A stretch of DNA of 64,000 nucleotides from contig JAWPGT010000002.1 in assembly GCA_034638255.1 (NCBI GenBank), forward strand, positions 62,001 through 126,000, given 5' to 3'. A program made the translations under genes and the position numbers. The stretch comes from Coprinus comatus (Eukaryota; Basidiomycota; Agaricomycetes; Agaricales; Agaricaceae). This document shows, piece by piece, positions 1-12,800 of the stretch (positions are counted from its first letter, which is position 1; the number at the start of each line of letters is the position of its first letter). Under the pieces are notes generated by a model. It saw only the letters and a list, made by a program, of their open reading frames with translations, was not told where the DNA came from and did not search any database.

Positions 1-48
1 TACACCCCCCCTTGATACTATTAACATTAAACACAGTAAAAAAAACCA

Positions 49-1274
49 ATGGAAGCAGTTTCAGTCACCCTCCCAACGGCATTTAATCCACGCACATGTG
101 TTCGTAAAGGATTATGCCCCGTGACTAAAATCCGACACCAAGAATCCAATCCAATGGAATCTCATTCATTATATTTCGAACAACATGGAAAAGGAGAAAA
201 GTATAAGTTTTTGTTGATTATGGGATTGAATTCTAGTTCGTTTTCATGGAATCATCAGGTTGAATGGTTTGGTGGTGGGAAAGCTTTTCAAAAGGATGAG
301 GATGGTTACTGTGGTGAAGAGAAGTCTACGGTGTTGACGTTTGATAATCGTGGTGTGGGGAATTCGGGGTATCCACGTGGACCTTATTCGTAAGTTTTTC
401 CAGTGTTTTATTTTATTTATGTGGGATTAACGATTAAGTAGGACAAGTGGAATGGCTGAAGACGTAATTTGTCTCTTGGACTATGTTGGGTGGACAAAAG
501 AGAGGGAAGTACATGTGGTTGGTATTAGTCTAGGTGGAATGATTGCACAAGGTATGTATATGTTCTTATTTTTCCGAAATTAAACAATGTTGATGAGAAG
601 GGTAATTAGAGTTGGCACTCCGGATTCCTGAACGCATTGCGTCATTGACTCTGGTGGTCACTACACCTGGTGGGAGGCCTTGGCAGAACTTACCTCCAGT
701 AAGTGGAAGGATGTTCAGAAATCACAGGTTGATCTTTTATGCTAATTTACATGACAGTGGAAAGGTGTTACTTCGTTAACAAAGATACTGATTACTCCAG
801 AGCCGTACAAGAAAGCACAAGTGGTAATGGATATGCTTTTCCCCAACAAATGGCTTGATGCGAAAGATATCGATGAACCTGAAAAGACGAATCGAGAGGT
901 GCAGATAGAGGTAATGACATCCACATCATACGTCACAAGTTTGGAGAGTTGAACATTGATTGGATATACAGAGTTTCTTACGTCGGGTTGATATTACTAA
1001 GCCTCAACAGCTAATGGGGCATGTGTCACAGATGGCTGCAGGATTAACTCACCATGTTAGTAGCGAGCAGTTGGGCAAAATCAGCGCGAGCGTGCCCAAG
1101 GTTACGATTTTGACTGGAGACGATGATAATCTCGTACGACCGGCGATGTCACGGGTATTAAAGGCGAGCATGGCGGAGGCTGAGCTGATAGAGTGGAAAG
1201 AGACAGGGCACGGGATCCATGTGCAGCGGAGACGCGAGTTTAATGATTTGTTGGAGGAGATAGCACGTTGTTGA
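49..1274 (+). CDS. Alpha/beta hydrolase-fold protein
   Basis: This is a probable serine hydrolase of the alpha/beta fold; the substrate cannot be told from sequence. The frame starts at the ATG at 49 and is interrupted by four short introns with good GT-AG signals (at about 390-441, 552-610, 701-758 and 911-970). Visible landmarks are the oxyanion/beta-strand segment LLIMGLNSSSFSW, the DNRGVGNSG motif, the nucleophile elbow GISLGGM, an acid region TGDDDNLV and the catalytic His in TGHGIHVQ close to the C-terminus. The order nucleophile-acid-His fits the family and the joined protein has a typical length of roughly 320 residues. The stop lies only about 70 bp before the next gene on the same strand. 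The sequence begins 48 bp upstream, so an earlier start outside the window cannot be excluded. Confidence 0.85.
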
Positions 1275-1347
1275 ATTCCCACGGTGTATTAGCTTAGCAC
1301 GTGCGACAGATCATCTTAAAAATCGGTAGTTGTTTTCTTCTTCGCCA

Positions 1348-2725
1348 ATGCTTGCTCTCGTACACCCTCACTGCTCAACGTCTGCATCGACGTCCACAAC
1401 AACAACAACAACCTCCACACAGACTCAGTTACCACAGCGGCCACAGTTAGCTGCCATCTCCCGCAAACCAGTTACCTCGACAGCAGTACCCCTGGTCACA
1501 ACCCATACACCTTCTTCATCAACACAGCATCCCCCGCCAGCCCTCCACCGCCACCAGACGGTCCCTAGCATCCATCATGTTCATCACGCCAGACAGTCCT
1601 CATCCTCTTCTCACCCTCTCCAACAGCAACCGCAGCAACAGCAGCATCCACCTCATCAACTGCCAAGACCTCCAACACCAACCCCCCCACCAGCACCCCC
1701 ACCAGCGGATCCTGTTTCTACCCCTCCTGCAACCGTAGATATCCATAAATACCCTACTACCGACCTCCTCAAAATCCTTGCGTCTCTCCTTGCCCAAATC
1801 GCTTCCACCAACGACCAGCTAGCGTCTGCCTCCAATCCATCCCTAATAACAACGTTGTCACCCGCACCATTTGACCCAAACGAAGACACGCCAATATGGA
1901 AGTCTCTCACAACAGCTTCCCGTTCTGCCATCTCCACTCCTGCTTCCACACTCACCTTCCACGCGCGAAACATCCCTACCATTACTCTCGAGGCTTATTT
2001 TCTCAGAATACTCAAGTATTGTCCAACAACGAATGAGGTTTTCTTGGCTCTGCTTGTTTACTTTGATCGTATGTCAAAGCTCAGCGCAGACGCGACAGGG
2101 AGGACATTCGTGATTGATTCATACAACATTCATCGACTGGTCATTGCGGGTGTAACGGTAGCTAGTAAATTCTTTAGTGATGTGTTTTACACAAATTCAC
2201 GGTATGCAAAGGTGGGTCGAGTTTCAGGTCTTTATTGTTTCTCTAGCTAACCCCTAAATGCTTCAGGTCGGTGGATTACCACTACCGGAATTGAATCAAC
2301 TGGAACTACAGTTCCTGTTGTTGAACGATTTTAGACTGGTGATATCATCAGAGGAGATGCAAAGATATGCGGAGCAGTTGGTTTTATTCTCGCGGAGCTC
2401 GGGTCTGTCAGGTGGCGTTGTTGCATCCGGAAGCTCTTCAGGGGCTCCAAATATGATACCAAATGGCGTCGGTGTTGCTGCTCCTATGAGCACCATGGGC
2501 GCTGTTGATGCTTATGGAGGCACTGTGGCTGAAGAGGGATTCCGACCGCGACCGGCATACGAGAAGAAGGAAGAAGAGGGAGGAGATGAGAGTGAAGGAG
2601 ATGATGGAGATGATGCCTCGAGCTCAACGAACACGACTGATGACGAACCGACGATTAGAGCCGGATCACGGGCGTGGAGACGAGAGAGCGTTGATGCGGT
2701 GATGAGTGATGCGGACAAGTGTTGA
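1348..2725 (+). CDS. PHO80-like cyclin (Pho85-type CDK partner)
   Basis: This is a predicted cyclin of the PHO80/PCL family, which binds a Pho85-like cyclin-dependent kinase. The protein has about 440 residues and one intron (2212-2266), which restores the frame from YAK to VGGLPLPEL. The first ~130 residues are Ser/Thr/Pro/Gln-rich and probably disordered. The cyclin box follows: YPTTDLLKILASLL, ITLEAYFLRILKYCP, FLALLVYFDRMSKL, the classic SYNIHRLVIAGVTVASKF and then LNQLELQFLLLNDFRL. The C-terminal tail is Gly/Ser and then Glu/Asp-rich (residues EEEGGDESEGDDGDD). I chose the ATG at 1348 because the open frame upstream of it has no other ATG. Which pathway it serves (phosphate, glycogen or cell cycle) cannot be decided here. 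Confidence 0.88.
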
Positions 2726-2813
2726 TGTTTTTTTTCTTCTTTTTTTGTTAGCATATTTTTGCAGTAGAAAAATCAATAATTCTCACGAATATTATCTTTG
2801 CACTGTTACACTC

Positions 2814-5478
2814 ATGATGAACGATGTGATCAGTGCGTTCTCTGCTGGACACATCGATGGCTAAGCTGAAGATTATCACTAGACCCGTTTCAAATAACTC
2901 ATCCGACGGCTATTCAAACGTCTTTAGTGGCTGGAGCTTTGTTTAGCAGGTTTGATCCTACTGGAAGATGGATCGCAGCTGGAAAACAGAATGGGAGTGT
3001 TGTCATTTGGGATTTGGAAACTAAGGCGCCGGTTAGAGTGCTTGATGGTCATGTTAAAGCTGTTACTAGTGTTGAGTGAGTGGTGTTTGTTTTTTTCAAT
3101 ATGGTTGTATTGAGTATTCATCATATGCGTTTTTTTTTTTTTGGTGATGTTTAATGATAACATGGTTGCTACCTGTGACCCTTTTCAACCACGAAATACG
3201 ACTACGCGGCTATGACTCTTTGCCTTCTTGCTCAATTACACACTCTCACTCACTCACTTACCCACTCACTCACTCTCTCACTCATCCGCTCTAGTTGGTC
3301 AAGGAATGCAAGATATGTATTAACTGCTTCGAAAGATTGGAATGTTATTGTTTGGGATTTAGCTTCTAAATCTGAACCTATGCAAAGATTTAATACTGTT
3401 AGGTTTGATTCACCGATTGTTAGTGCTTGGTTTCATCCTAGGAATAGGTACGTTCTTCACCTTTCTTACTTTCCCTTCCTTCCTTCCTTCCTTCCTTCCT
3501 TCCTTCCTTCCTTCCTTCCTTCCTTCCTTCCTTCCTTCCTTTGTGTTCTATCTCTCTCTCCTACGTAAGCTGAATGGTTTTTGTAGTAAAATTATATTGG
3601 TCTTAATGGCTACAGGAGAAGTGTTTATTGTGGATTTGAGAAAAGATTATTTGGGTCGTAGTGAACTTTGTGATGTTGCTGAACAGGAAGAAGGGGAGGA
3701 AAAGGAGGATGATAATCAAACTAAACGGTATGATCTTATTGATATTAGTGAGAATCTCATTTTATTTATTTATTTATTTTTATGACGTAGAGTGGCTATG
3801 ACTGTAGCAAGATTTGATACTACTGGAAGATATGTGTTTGTTGGAACTTCGAATGGGATGTTGTTGGTTTTTAATACTAGAACTAAAGCTGTGAGTTCTT
3901 ATTCTTATTCTTATTCTTATTTGGAAGTTTAAGGAATGGTGTTTGAACTCGTTTTTTCTTTTAGTTGGTTGGAAGACATAAAATTGCAAGTGCAGGAAGT
4001 ATGAAATCATTAGATTTCACTAAGAATGGACGGTACGTACGCATCTTCCCAAAAAAAAAATCCTTCTCCTTCTCCTTCCCATTTCCCCGTTCTAATCTGA
4101 TTTTTTTATTTTTTTATTTAGACGCCTAGTAACGAATTCATCAGATCGTACACTTCGTCAATTCACAGTACCAAATTATCATTCTCATTCTCATTCTCAA
4201 ACCTCTTCCTCCACTCCTACCCCCTCCTCCACCTCCGCCTCCGCCCCTGCTAATACGAATACGAATACGAATACGAATACGAATACTAAAAGCGGATATG
4301 GATTTGGATCAAATAAAAATAAAAACCCCAACACGAATATGAATACAGTCACTAAAATCAATGAAATGGAATTCGAACCTACACATAGGTTTAATGATCC
4401 TATTAATAGGACTGCTTGGCATGTTATGGGGTATAGTCCTGATGGTGAATGGTTAGCTGGAGGTACGTTCGTTTTTAGTGTGATGTGATGATGAAAAATG
4501 ATATCGATATCATGATTTTGTGTTTGATGGGATTGTGTTGATATGATTTTTTATTTTTATTTCATTTTATTTAGGTGCTGCTGATCCTGCTACGCATAAA
4601 ATATATATTTGGGATTTAGAGAATGATGGACAGTTTTCTATGGCTTTGGATGGTGGTAGAGAACCTTTGGCTCATATTCATGTATGTGTTCTTCCTCTTC
4701 CTCTTCCCTTAATAGGGAAAACAAAAAAAGCTTGTTTACTCATATTCATATGTAAAATGCATATAGTGGCATCCATCGAAAGCTTTGATAGCATCAACAA
4801 CAACACATGGAAATATTTTAATTTGGCATTCACCAAAAGCTGAAAGATGGGGTGCTTTTGCTGGTGGATTTGAAGAAGTTGATGAAAATATTGAGTATGA
4901 GGAAAGAGAAGATGAGTTTGATATTGTATGTTCATTTTCTTTTTTTTTTTTGTCATTTTTTTCTCCCCATCTCCTCTCCTCCTCTCCTCCCCTCCTATGC
5001 TCTTCACTCTTATTAATTTCACTCTTATTAGGAGGATGAAGAAACTATACAAGAACGTAAACGTAAACGTGAAGAACAAGAAATTGATATTGATGGTATG
5101 GGAATGGATGGTATTGAAAGTAGTAATGGTGGTGGTGGTGGTTCTGGTATTAATACACCAGCACCTCCTGTTAATTCAGCAACTTCGACGAAATCGAGTT
5201 CGAGTTCGGCTTCGAAAGTCAGTGTCAGTACCAATACAAACTCAAACTCAAACTCAAACTCAAACTCAAACTCGAACCCGAAGAATAAGGAGAAGGATGG
5301 CGGCGGCGGCAGTGGTGGGAGTAATAGTGGTAGTGGTGGTATTAATAGGAAAGGAGGGAAAGGTGTGGGTTTGGATGAGGATATGGTTTGGGCTGATGAT
5401 GATCCTGATCAGGATTTGAAAGGTTGGAAAATGAAAGTTGTGAAAGGAGGTGCGGAGGCTGATGAAGTTGGAAGTTGA
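2814..5478 (+). CDS. SWD1: COMPASS subunit Swd1 / RbBP5-like WD40 protein
   Basis: This is the WD40 subunit of the Set1/COMPASS histone H3K4 methyltransferase. Ten exons can be built: 2814-2832, 2883-3075, 3295-3447, 3587-3727, 3791-3890, 3965-4032, 4132-4462, 4575-4681, 4767-4925 and 5032-5478. The first exon is short and gives MMNDVI, joining to NPFQ as in other Swd1 proteins. Repeat signatures include GSVVIWDLETK, the Swd1-typical SVDWSRNARYVLTASKDWNV, GEVFIVDLRKD, HVMGYSPDGEWLAG and IYIWDLEN, then WHPSKALIAS and ILIWHSPKAERWGAFA. An Asn/Thr repeat (about 4254-4290) lies inside the WD region. The C-terminal tail is Gly/Ser/Asn-rich and then acidic. One intron carries a long CCTT microsatellite. 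Confidence 0.9.
3473..3541. repeat. (CCTT)n microsatellite in a SWD1 intron
   Basis: About 17 perfect tetranucleotide units lie between the donor at 3448 and the acceptor ending at 3586. The tract is pyrimidine-only on this strand, extending the pyrimidine-rich region ahead of the 3' splice site. Length polymorphism is likely. Confidence 0.95.
5236..5274. repeat. (AAACTC)n hexamer repeat coding Asn-Ser
   Basis: Tandem hexamer units in the last SWD1 exon encode alternating Asn and Ser. A similar (GAATAC)n block at 4254-4286 encodes Asn-Thr in an earlier exon. Both are in frame and look like replication-slippage products. Confidence 0.85.
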
Positions 5479-6581
5479 TGTGATGTTTTTATGTTTTTTT
5501 TTGGGTTGGTTGAAAGAAGTGCGTTGTGTGTAGTATGTGATTTTGATTTTGTTATTCTTTTTCTCTATGTAGTTCATGTTCAGATCTTTTAGAACATGGT
5601 TTTTCTTAGATACCCCTATCTGAATTTGTTGTGCTATGGGTTGATGAGCTTTTTATTTTTGTGAGATTTTCATTAAGGAAGGCGGATGATGGATTATATA
5701 TTTGTAATTTCGTTTTATTTGGGGAGTAATCAAGTAACCGATCGGGTTTGAGGGAGTTTGGGATTGAAATAGGGACTCGGGAGGACCGCAAGTTTTATAT
5801 CTCCGTTATACTGGTCCATAATATAACAGAAGTTCGTTAGAGTCAGAAGTTCGAGGATATAAATATGTGTCGATATACCAACTTCTGGACTTCGCCATGA
5901 TACGATTGGTATACTACAGCGCTGAAACTCATCAATAAATTAAACTAAGAACTTAAGTTAACCACGCATATATATCCGTCGAGGTAAAGATAACGGGGAC
6001 AATCATAGTAGAAGGGCTAATAAATGATTCAAAGGATGATTGATTGTATCACAGTAGCCAACTTGTTAGAATGCTCTGTGCATTGCGATTGGGTGAGAAA
6101 TAAAAAGTTCCGTAGTCATTGGCAAAATTTATAAATAACAAGAAACTATGTGTTAATTAATTAATTCCATCAGGATGCCGTCTTCCGGTTTCTCCATTTC
6201 TATCAACTTCTTTCATCTGTTGGCTAAATTTACTTCTTGATGCGACTATGCCGATTGTACATAACACGGCCACATTACCAACGTTTCAAAGATCAAGCTA
6301 CTTACTTGATTTTGATTGAAGCTGTGACCATTCTTTCCCTCCCTCTCTCTCTCTCATATAGCATCACCGAGGAGGGTGTTAACGAACCCCGAATCTCTAA
6401 GCTTCACCTAAACTCCCACTGTCTCTCTCAAAGTATTAGGGATTCCACTGGTAGCTGAACGACGCTAAAACGTGGAACATTAAACGGCACAAGTTGACTT
6501 GCAACCACTTTCAAGTCCACTTTTGTGGTGGTAGTCCGGACAAGTAACTGAATTACGAGCAACAAGTTGAAATATATATCA
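5479..6581. other. Intergenic region, no gene supported
   Basis: This AT-rich region lies between the SWD1 stop and the first DUF6534-like gene. The longest frames are short and carry no recognisable motif or consistent splice structure. A small CT-rich stretch near 6340 and several short A/T runs are present. It should hold the SWD1 3' end and the downstream promoter. Confidence 0.7.
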
Positions 6582-8183
6582 ATGGCGGAAGTACTTCCTG
6601 CACCAATTGTAAGTTTTTAATGGATTTAATATGCAAATCCTTCCATCTCAAAAGTAAATCCAACTCATAGTTATTTGGATACTCTCTGGATGTACTACTT
6701 TATGGGTTTCTCATGGTTCAAACCTGTAAGTTATGACATGTCCACCTCCTCATCGCTTGAACTTGAAGCTTAAAGCTTGGTGTACTAACTCTTTTTTCCC
6801 CCTTTTCCCAGACATGTATTATTTGGCATTCCCAGATGATAAAGGAATAAGCAAAGCATCCGTATATGCAATTTTCCTTATCGGTACAGCTCAAACAGCT
6901 GTTGGATTACGAGATTTCCAACAAATGTTTTGTACGATGTCCGGTGTTGAATATTTGATAGTAGACGGTAGGGATCCTCGTAATTTTGGTGCTATGTGGT
7001 TTAATATTCCTATAAGTACAACCCTTGGTGAGTATAGTTTAAATTCTTGAGCGCATATTTACTGGAAACTTATTTCCTTTTTGTATTCCATAGTGGCGAT
7101 TATAGTTCAATTAATGTATGCCCTGCGCATATATTCAAACTCTTCAAAAAGGATAATTCCGGCTGCTCTTTCGTTTGTGAGTGTAATTCCTTGAACCTCT
7201 CACTGAATCTGACCCTATTGGTGTTGTTTTAGTTATCATTTGTTCAACTAGTTACTGGGATTTATATTGCAGCTGATGTATATCGTCCTGGTGTCCGACG
7301 TTTATTCTCAACTGGTTCTTTAAGTGGAATGATCATGAATGCGTTGGTTCGTTTCCACATCCTTTCTGTTATTCAATATTTATCTGATCGGGGGGTTGAT
7401 TTTTGATGTAGGTTTGGGGAATTCTTAGTGCATTGAGCGCTATTATTATTTCTGGATATATGCTTCCGCTGGTAGGTTTCTTGATGGTTATAAGCCCAGC
7501 CGTTCTGTAAAACATCATGCTAATTGGATTCGTACTGTATAGTGGTGGAAACAACTTCGAACTACAAAACAATCTTTATCATTCCTCACATGGATGAACC
7601 GATTATTCCTCGAGACCGGTTTAATAACAGGTAATTCTACAATAACACCATACTATTCACAATTCACTTCAAAATACTGATCGCATTTCTACTCCTACTA
7701 GCCCTTTTGGCAATAATGTATGTTGTGGCATCATGCTTCAGCCGATCGACATGGTTCGCCCTTCCAGGATTAAGTCTAAGCAAGATATACGGCAATTCTT
7801 TATTGGTTATGTTAAATAACCGTTTGACCATTCGTAATGGTAGGAATGCTGTCGATTCAGCTTATGATATTCCTATTTTCCGTGGTCCACCATCTGAAGA
7901 AAATGAGGATAGTCATACTAACCAGGGAAACGCAAAACCGAGTGGAAATGTAGATGCTAAGGCTGATGTTAATAAAAATCGGAATGGGAGGGGTGCTGGG
8001 GTGCTTTCAAGTTTGGCATTTGCTAGGTCTATTGGGAGGTCAACTAATGCTTCGACGGTTTTGAGTGGCCATGGGGATACGGCTACAGTTGTTATTGATA
8101 TCAGGAGGAGTGTGGTTCATGATGATGATGGTAGTTCGGACATCTCGAATGAAAAGAAGCTTGTGAAACAAGTAGAAGCTTAA
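6582..8183 (+). CDS. DUF6534-like seven-helix membrane protein, copy 1
   Basis: This belongs to a basidiomycete-expanded family of uncharacterised integral membrane proteins that resembles DUF6534. The exons are linked by clear GT-AG introns. Exon 1 encodes MAEVLPAPI, exon 2 (from about 6673) encodes LFGYSLDVLLYGFLMVQT, and exon 3 starts YMYYLAFPDDKG and contains FLIGTAQTAVGLRDF. Later exons encode VAIIVQLMYALRIYSNS, then FVQLVTGIYIAADVYRPG, VWGILSALSAIIISGYMLPL, WWKQLRTTKQSLSFL with LFLETGLITG, and a final exon LLAIMYVVASCF with NSLLVMLNNRLTIRNGR. The hydrophobic blocks give about seven helices followed by a polar cytosolic-looking tail. The two related genes at 17.0-18.4 and 20.4-21.7 kb lie on the opposite strand and carry the signature NSLLVMLNSRFTIIGGRH. 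Function is unknown. Confidence 0.82.
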
Positions 8184-8443
8184 TTGGCCTAGGTAATGAG
8201 TAATGATTATTATGATGTATTCTAAAGTTGGTGGTTTCAATTTTCTTGCCAACTTGAACTCTTGAAGTATTTAGGAACGTGGAGTTTTTTCTTTCATTTT
8301 GGTACAAATTATAATGTATTTTGTATCCTTCAGCTTTTACTTATATATATTACAACCCTACATATGAAATTTACAATGGCGTGGTATCATCTGTGCTTTG
8401 TCAGACTGTCTCCAGCCTCGCACAAATAAAGGTCATTTAAATA

Positions 8444-8570
8444 CCCAACTACCACGTTGATCTTGTCCATTAGCTTCTTTGGCTGGAGGGGCACGAGAGG
8501 CGGACTCTTCAATGTATGACGAGAGGCAAGTATTGTCCTCGACATGTCTTCCACCTATGATTGTAATTTA
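8444..8570 (-). pseudogene. C-terminal relic of a DUF6534-like gene
   Basis: On the minus strand this stretch reads ITIIGGRHVEDNTC and continues to a stop. It matches the last-exon signature of the intact copies (FTIIGGRHTEDDAC). The frame upstream of the Ile is closed by an in-frame stop, and the expected NSLLVMLN block is not found, so only the tail survives. It lies about 225 bp from the left end of the mariner element. It is best read as the remains of a further family copy on the same strand as copies 2 and 3. Confidence 0.75.
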
Positions 8571-8575
8571 TGATG

Positions 8576-8796
8576 ATGTCGATGCAACATCGATACTTAT
8601 ATTAGGGCCACAGAGAGAATATGATGCCTGTAGAATATCTTAAATGTTTATACGTGAGCCATGACGGGTGAACAAGACAACCATACCGTGTCCTTTTAAA
8701 GTACCCAACCACCAAGATCTGCGATATGGATATTTTGAATATTCGTCAACGTAGGATGTATAAAACTTTGGTAGGCTCTAGTCTTCTGGAGACATA
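8576..8796. other. Short intergenic stretch before the mariner element
   Basis: No coding or RNA signal was recognised. The stretch ends in the TA dinucleotide (8795-8796) that flanks the left terminal inverted repeat of the mariner element. Confidence 0.6.
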
Positions 8797-8822
8797 CTTG
8801 GAGTCACCAAAAGTGATGTCGC
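8797..8822. repeat. Left terminal inverted repeat of mariner element
   Basis: This is a 26-bp repeat starting just after the TA at 8795-8796, pairing with 16726-16751. Mismatches are confined to the outer seven bases. Confidence 0.9.
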
Positions 8823-9464
8823 GTCGCAGATTTTCCCACGGACAATCATTGATGTATTACTCTCCTGCAACTTCGGGAGATAGACAACGAAGTTGAATAC
8901 ATATGGAGTATATTCTACTACAAGATTACCTATAGAATATAATATTAAAATTGTATATGACCACCCTGTGCAGCCAAAACAGCCTTGACACGGTCTGGCA
9001 TTGTTCCAATGAAATGGTCAACCCGGTCAATTGGTAGTGAGTCCCATGCAGCATGGACTACCAACTTTAATTCATCCACAGTGTTTGGTTGATGTTGAAG
9101 ACCACGTAGGGATGTTTTGAGGATATGCCAGATAGGCTCGATGGGATTTAAATCGGGAGATGATGGAGGATGATATGTAAGCGGGATATTTTTAGCTGCA
9201 AACCACTTCTTCGACATTTTGCTGATGTGGCTTGGGGCATTATCCTGTTGAAATTTGACATGGCCCCGGAGTTCATTCATCCTTTTGTAGAAATCAAAAA
9301 GATATGGTTCAAGAACTTGTTCTTGGTACCTTTTAGATGTCATTCCTCCACCATGTCCTCCCGGATAGTCTAACACAACCAAAGGCCCCTTCCAACCCTC
9401 TATGATACACCCCCACACCATAACTCGTATGCTTGATTGCTTGAAGGTTGGGATAAGACATTCT

Positions 9465-9845
9465 TGTTGAAAGCAACGCGTATGCATGTAGACATAGCAA
9501 TATAATGATACGCACGAAGTGGTAGTTAGTATGTTTGCTTGGTGGAGAGAATAGAGTGTAAGAGAACTTGGTAGTTCGAGAACTGTAGAATACAAGAGAG
9601 AAAGTACACTACTTATATGATAATGAAGTGGTCCGTGCTACGACTAGAAAGGAGTCAGGTGTCTACTACGTGTCAGGTAATTATACATGAAACAGGAGTT
9701 GATACAGGGGTTGAAACACATAGGTGAAACGCTAACTACAACCAATAAGGAGCTGCCACATAATGCAAAGCGTAATGAAATGATGAAAGTGAAACGAAAT
9801 GAAAATGTCATGTGACTATCTAATAATAGTCCGTATTTTCCAACA
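9465..9845 (-). repeat. 3' LTR of copia element
   Basis: This 381-bp repeat reads TGTTGAAAGC at its left edge and ends TTTTCCAACA. It appears identical to 15728-16108. In element orientation it is the downstream LTR. Confidence 0.95.
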
Positions 9846-9855
9846 CTCCCCTTTT
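9846..9855 (-). other. Polypurine tract of copia element
   Basis: On the minus strand this reads AAAAGGGGAG directly before the 3' LTR. That is the expected place and composition for the plus-strand DNA priming site. Confidence 0.8.
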
Positions 9856-9890
9856 CGTAAGCGTAGTCGACAATTAAGCGCCAATACTCA

Positions 9891-12800
9891 CTAATCCATA
9901 TTATTTTTTAAGGTGCGCTTGGAAGCAGCAAAAGTTGGGGACGAAAACACTAAACCAAAGTGACTGTTCCTGAAGTTCTCAAATTTAACTCGACCAAGGT
10001 TCTTTGTAAGAAGATCTGCGGGATTAGAAGTGCCAGGGATGAAAAATAATAGAACCTTCTTATCAGCAAGACATTGCCGAATGAAGTGGAATTTGATGTC
10101 AATGTGTTTTGACCTCTTCTCAACTGTAGGGTTTTGAGCGATGAAGAGGGAGCCCATGTTGTCTCCACAAATTTCCATCGGTTCACCATTAGATAAACCG
10201 AGTTCCATCATTAGCTGACGGATCCACACAGCTTGACGGCAGCTATCAGAAAGCGCCATATATTCAGCCTCAGTAGAGGACAAGGCAACTGTCTTTTTTT
10301 GCGATCGACTGACCCATGCAACTGGACAGGAGGCTAGAGACGTGAAGTAGCCTGTCTGAGAACGACGGTCCGTTGGATCACTATCCCAATCTGAATCACT
10401 ATAGGTGATAAAACTTTCACCTTTTCCTCCATCAAGCACCATGTGGTATTCCTTGGTAGCGAGAAGGTATCGGCAAATATATAGAGCACGCTTGAGATGC
10501 TCTTCAGTTGGGTTGTGGGCATGTTGACTCAATTTAGTAACTGCAAACCCAATGTCCGGGCGAGTTCCAATCATCAAGTACAACAGTGATCCAATCACCT
10601 GTTGGTAGTGTGTTCGAAGCGTGGCGTTGACAGGACCGGTGTTAGGAACGGCATGGTAACCTTCTGGCAGCGGAGTTCGCGCCGGTTTGGTTTCTCTGCC
10701 TGCACCGTCAATCTTAAATCGTTCGAGGATCTTTTGTAAGTAAGAAGCTTGATCCAAGAAGATTTTCCGATTCTTCCTATCACGGCGGATGCGCATGCCT
10801 AGAAATTCTTTAACTTCACCGGCATCACGGCATTCCCAACGTTTCATGAACTTCCCTTTTAACTTTTTGAGTAGGGCGGAGTCATTTCCCATGAATAGTA
10901 CGTCATCGACATAGACAACGGCAATGCAGATCTTGCCAGTTTTCTTGTCTCGGTAGATGTATACGCCAGCATCAGATTCGCATCGACTGAAGCCTAGGTC
11001 TTTCATGGAAGTTGCCATTTCCTTCCACCAGGCCAGTCCGGCTTGTTTAAGGCCGTACAATGCGCGACGTAACCTCCAGACTTTATTCTCCTTCCCTTCC
11101 TGGATGAAACCTTCGGGTTGTTTCATATAGATTTCTTCATCCAGTTTTCCGTATAAGTACGCTGTCTTTACATCGACAGCCTCGATATCCCAATCATTCA
11201 AAGCTGCTAAGCCAAGAAGGATACGAGTGGACTCATAACGTACGACTGGAGAAAAGAGTTCATCAAAGTCGATACCTTCGACTTGAGAGAAACCTTTTGC
11301 CACGAGACGAGCACGTTTCCGGCCATCTCCTTTGACATTGAAAACCCATCGGTTTTGAATAGCTTTCCTCCCCTTAGGGAGATCCACAATTTCATATACC
11401 TTGCGCTTCTTAAGCGCTGTCAACTCTTCTTTGCATGCTTCCAGCCATTTTTGTCTTTCTTCTGGATCGAGTTTGCCAAGATCACGGAATTGAACAGGGA
11501 TTTTTGCAGCATTACTATGCGCAAGTTTGGCTTTTGTCAGCAAAATATTAATCCATTCTAACCCCCCTTCCCTGGAAAGCCGTTGTTGCATTTCATCCTC
11601 ATCTTCAGGAGGTGCAGCAGGATTGCGCTCCCCTTGACTCTCCATCCAACGTTTATAGTTTTCACCATATTGCTCAAGCCGTTGGCGAGCTTCTTCGTCA
11701 GATAGATTTTGAGGTCTGCCACGAGGCATCTTGAACCGGTTTGATGGACCAGGTTCTTCCAGAGAAATAGTATCATAGTCACGGAGAATTTCAGACGGAT
11801 GCTTATGTCCGTAAGCATTATCAGGTCTTTCCGGGACTTTTCGTTCGCGGCCTGAACGGCGCGGTTCGAAAGAAGGACCTTCTTGAGCACGTTTTGGTAA
11901 GGGACGTTGTGCTCTTTCAGGTTGAGACCTTCTTGGTGTCTCAGGCGGATGATAATGATCTCTATGATCGTGATTGTGACCATCATGGTGGTGATGATCG
12001 AGGGAATCCTCACTCGCATAACTCAATCCATCATCTTCATCCTCTGTTTCGACTTTTGGTCGTCTGGAGGGAGATTTATAAGGAGGAGTTGGAGGAGGTG
12101 GGATAGAGGGATCGCGAGCTGGTGGGGCAGGCGGATCTGAAGGTCGAGTAGTATTACTCGGTGTCTTCGGAGGAATAGCAGGGGGATCTGCTGGGAAGTC
12201 GAAATAATCTGTGTCTGATCCATCATCTGACATTCCGTCAAAGAGGTCATCAGGAGGATTTGGGGGTGTTCGTAGATCTCTACGTCGATCAGTGGCAGTT
12301 GATTCACATTTAGGGAACCACTCTTCCTCGAAGATTGCTGTGTGAGCTATATAAATAACGTTTCCCTTTTGGTGACGCATGAACTTTAGGTTACTACCAT
12401 CATAACCCAAAAAGATCATTGTCTCCGACTTGGCTGCGAGTTTATTTTCGCGCACAGCAGGCGGTAGGTACACGTAAGCTCCACATCCGAACACATGTAA
12501 ACCATTTACATTAGGTTTATTTCCGTGCATTAATTCAAATGGCGTTCGATACTCGAGACGTTTCATTGGTGTTCTATTATAGATATGAATTGCCGTTTCC
12601 ACAGCAAATTCCCACCAATTCTCCGGACAACATGCATGAAGTCGCATGGCTTCAGACTTCTCGCGAATCGTACGATTCAAGCGTTCAGCACGTCCGTTCT
12701 GCTCATGAATATGAGGAGCAGTATTCTCGTGAACAATACCGGCTAAGCTAAACAAATTTTTCAATTTGTCCGAAATGTATTCCCCCCCATTATCAGTGCG

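Noticed and set aside
4928..5419. Overlapping plus-strand frame in SWD1
   Set aside because: It is an alternative frame over an intron and the last SWD1 exon; the spliced SWD1 frame explains the region.
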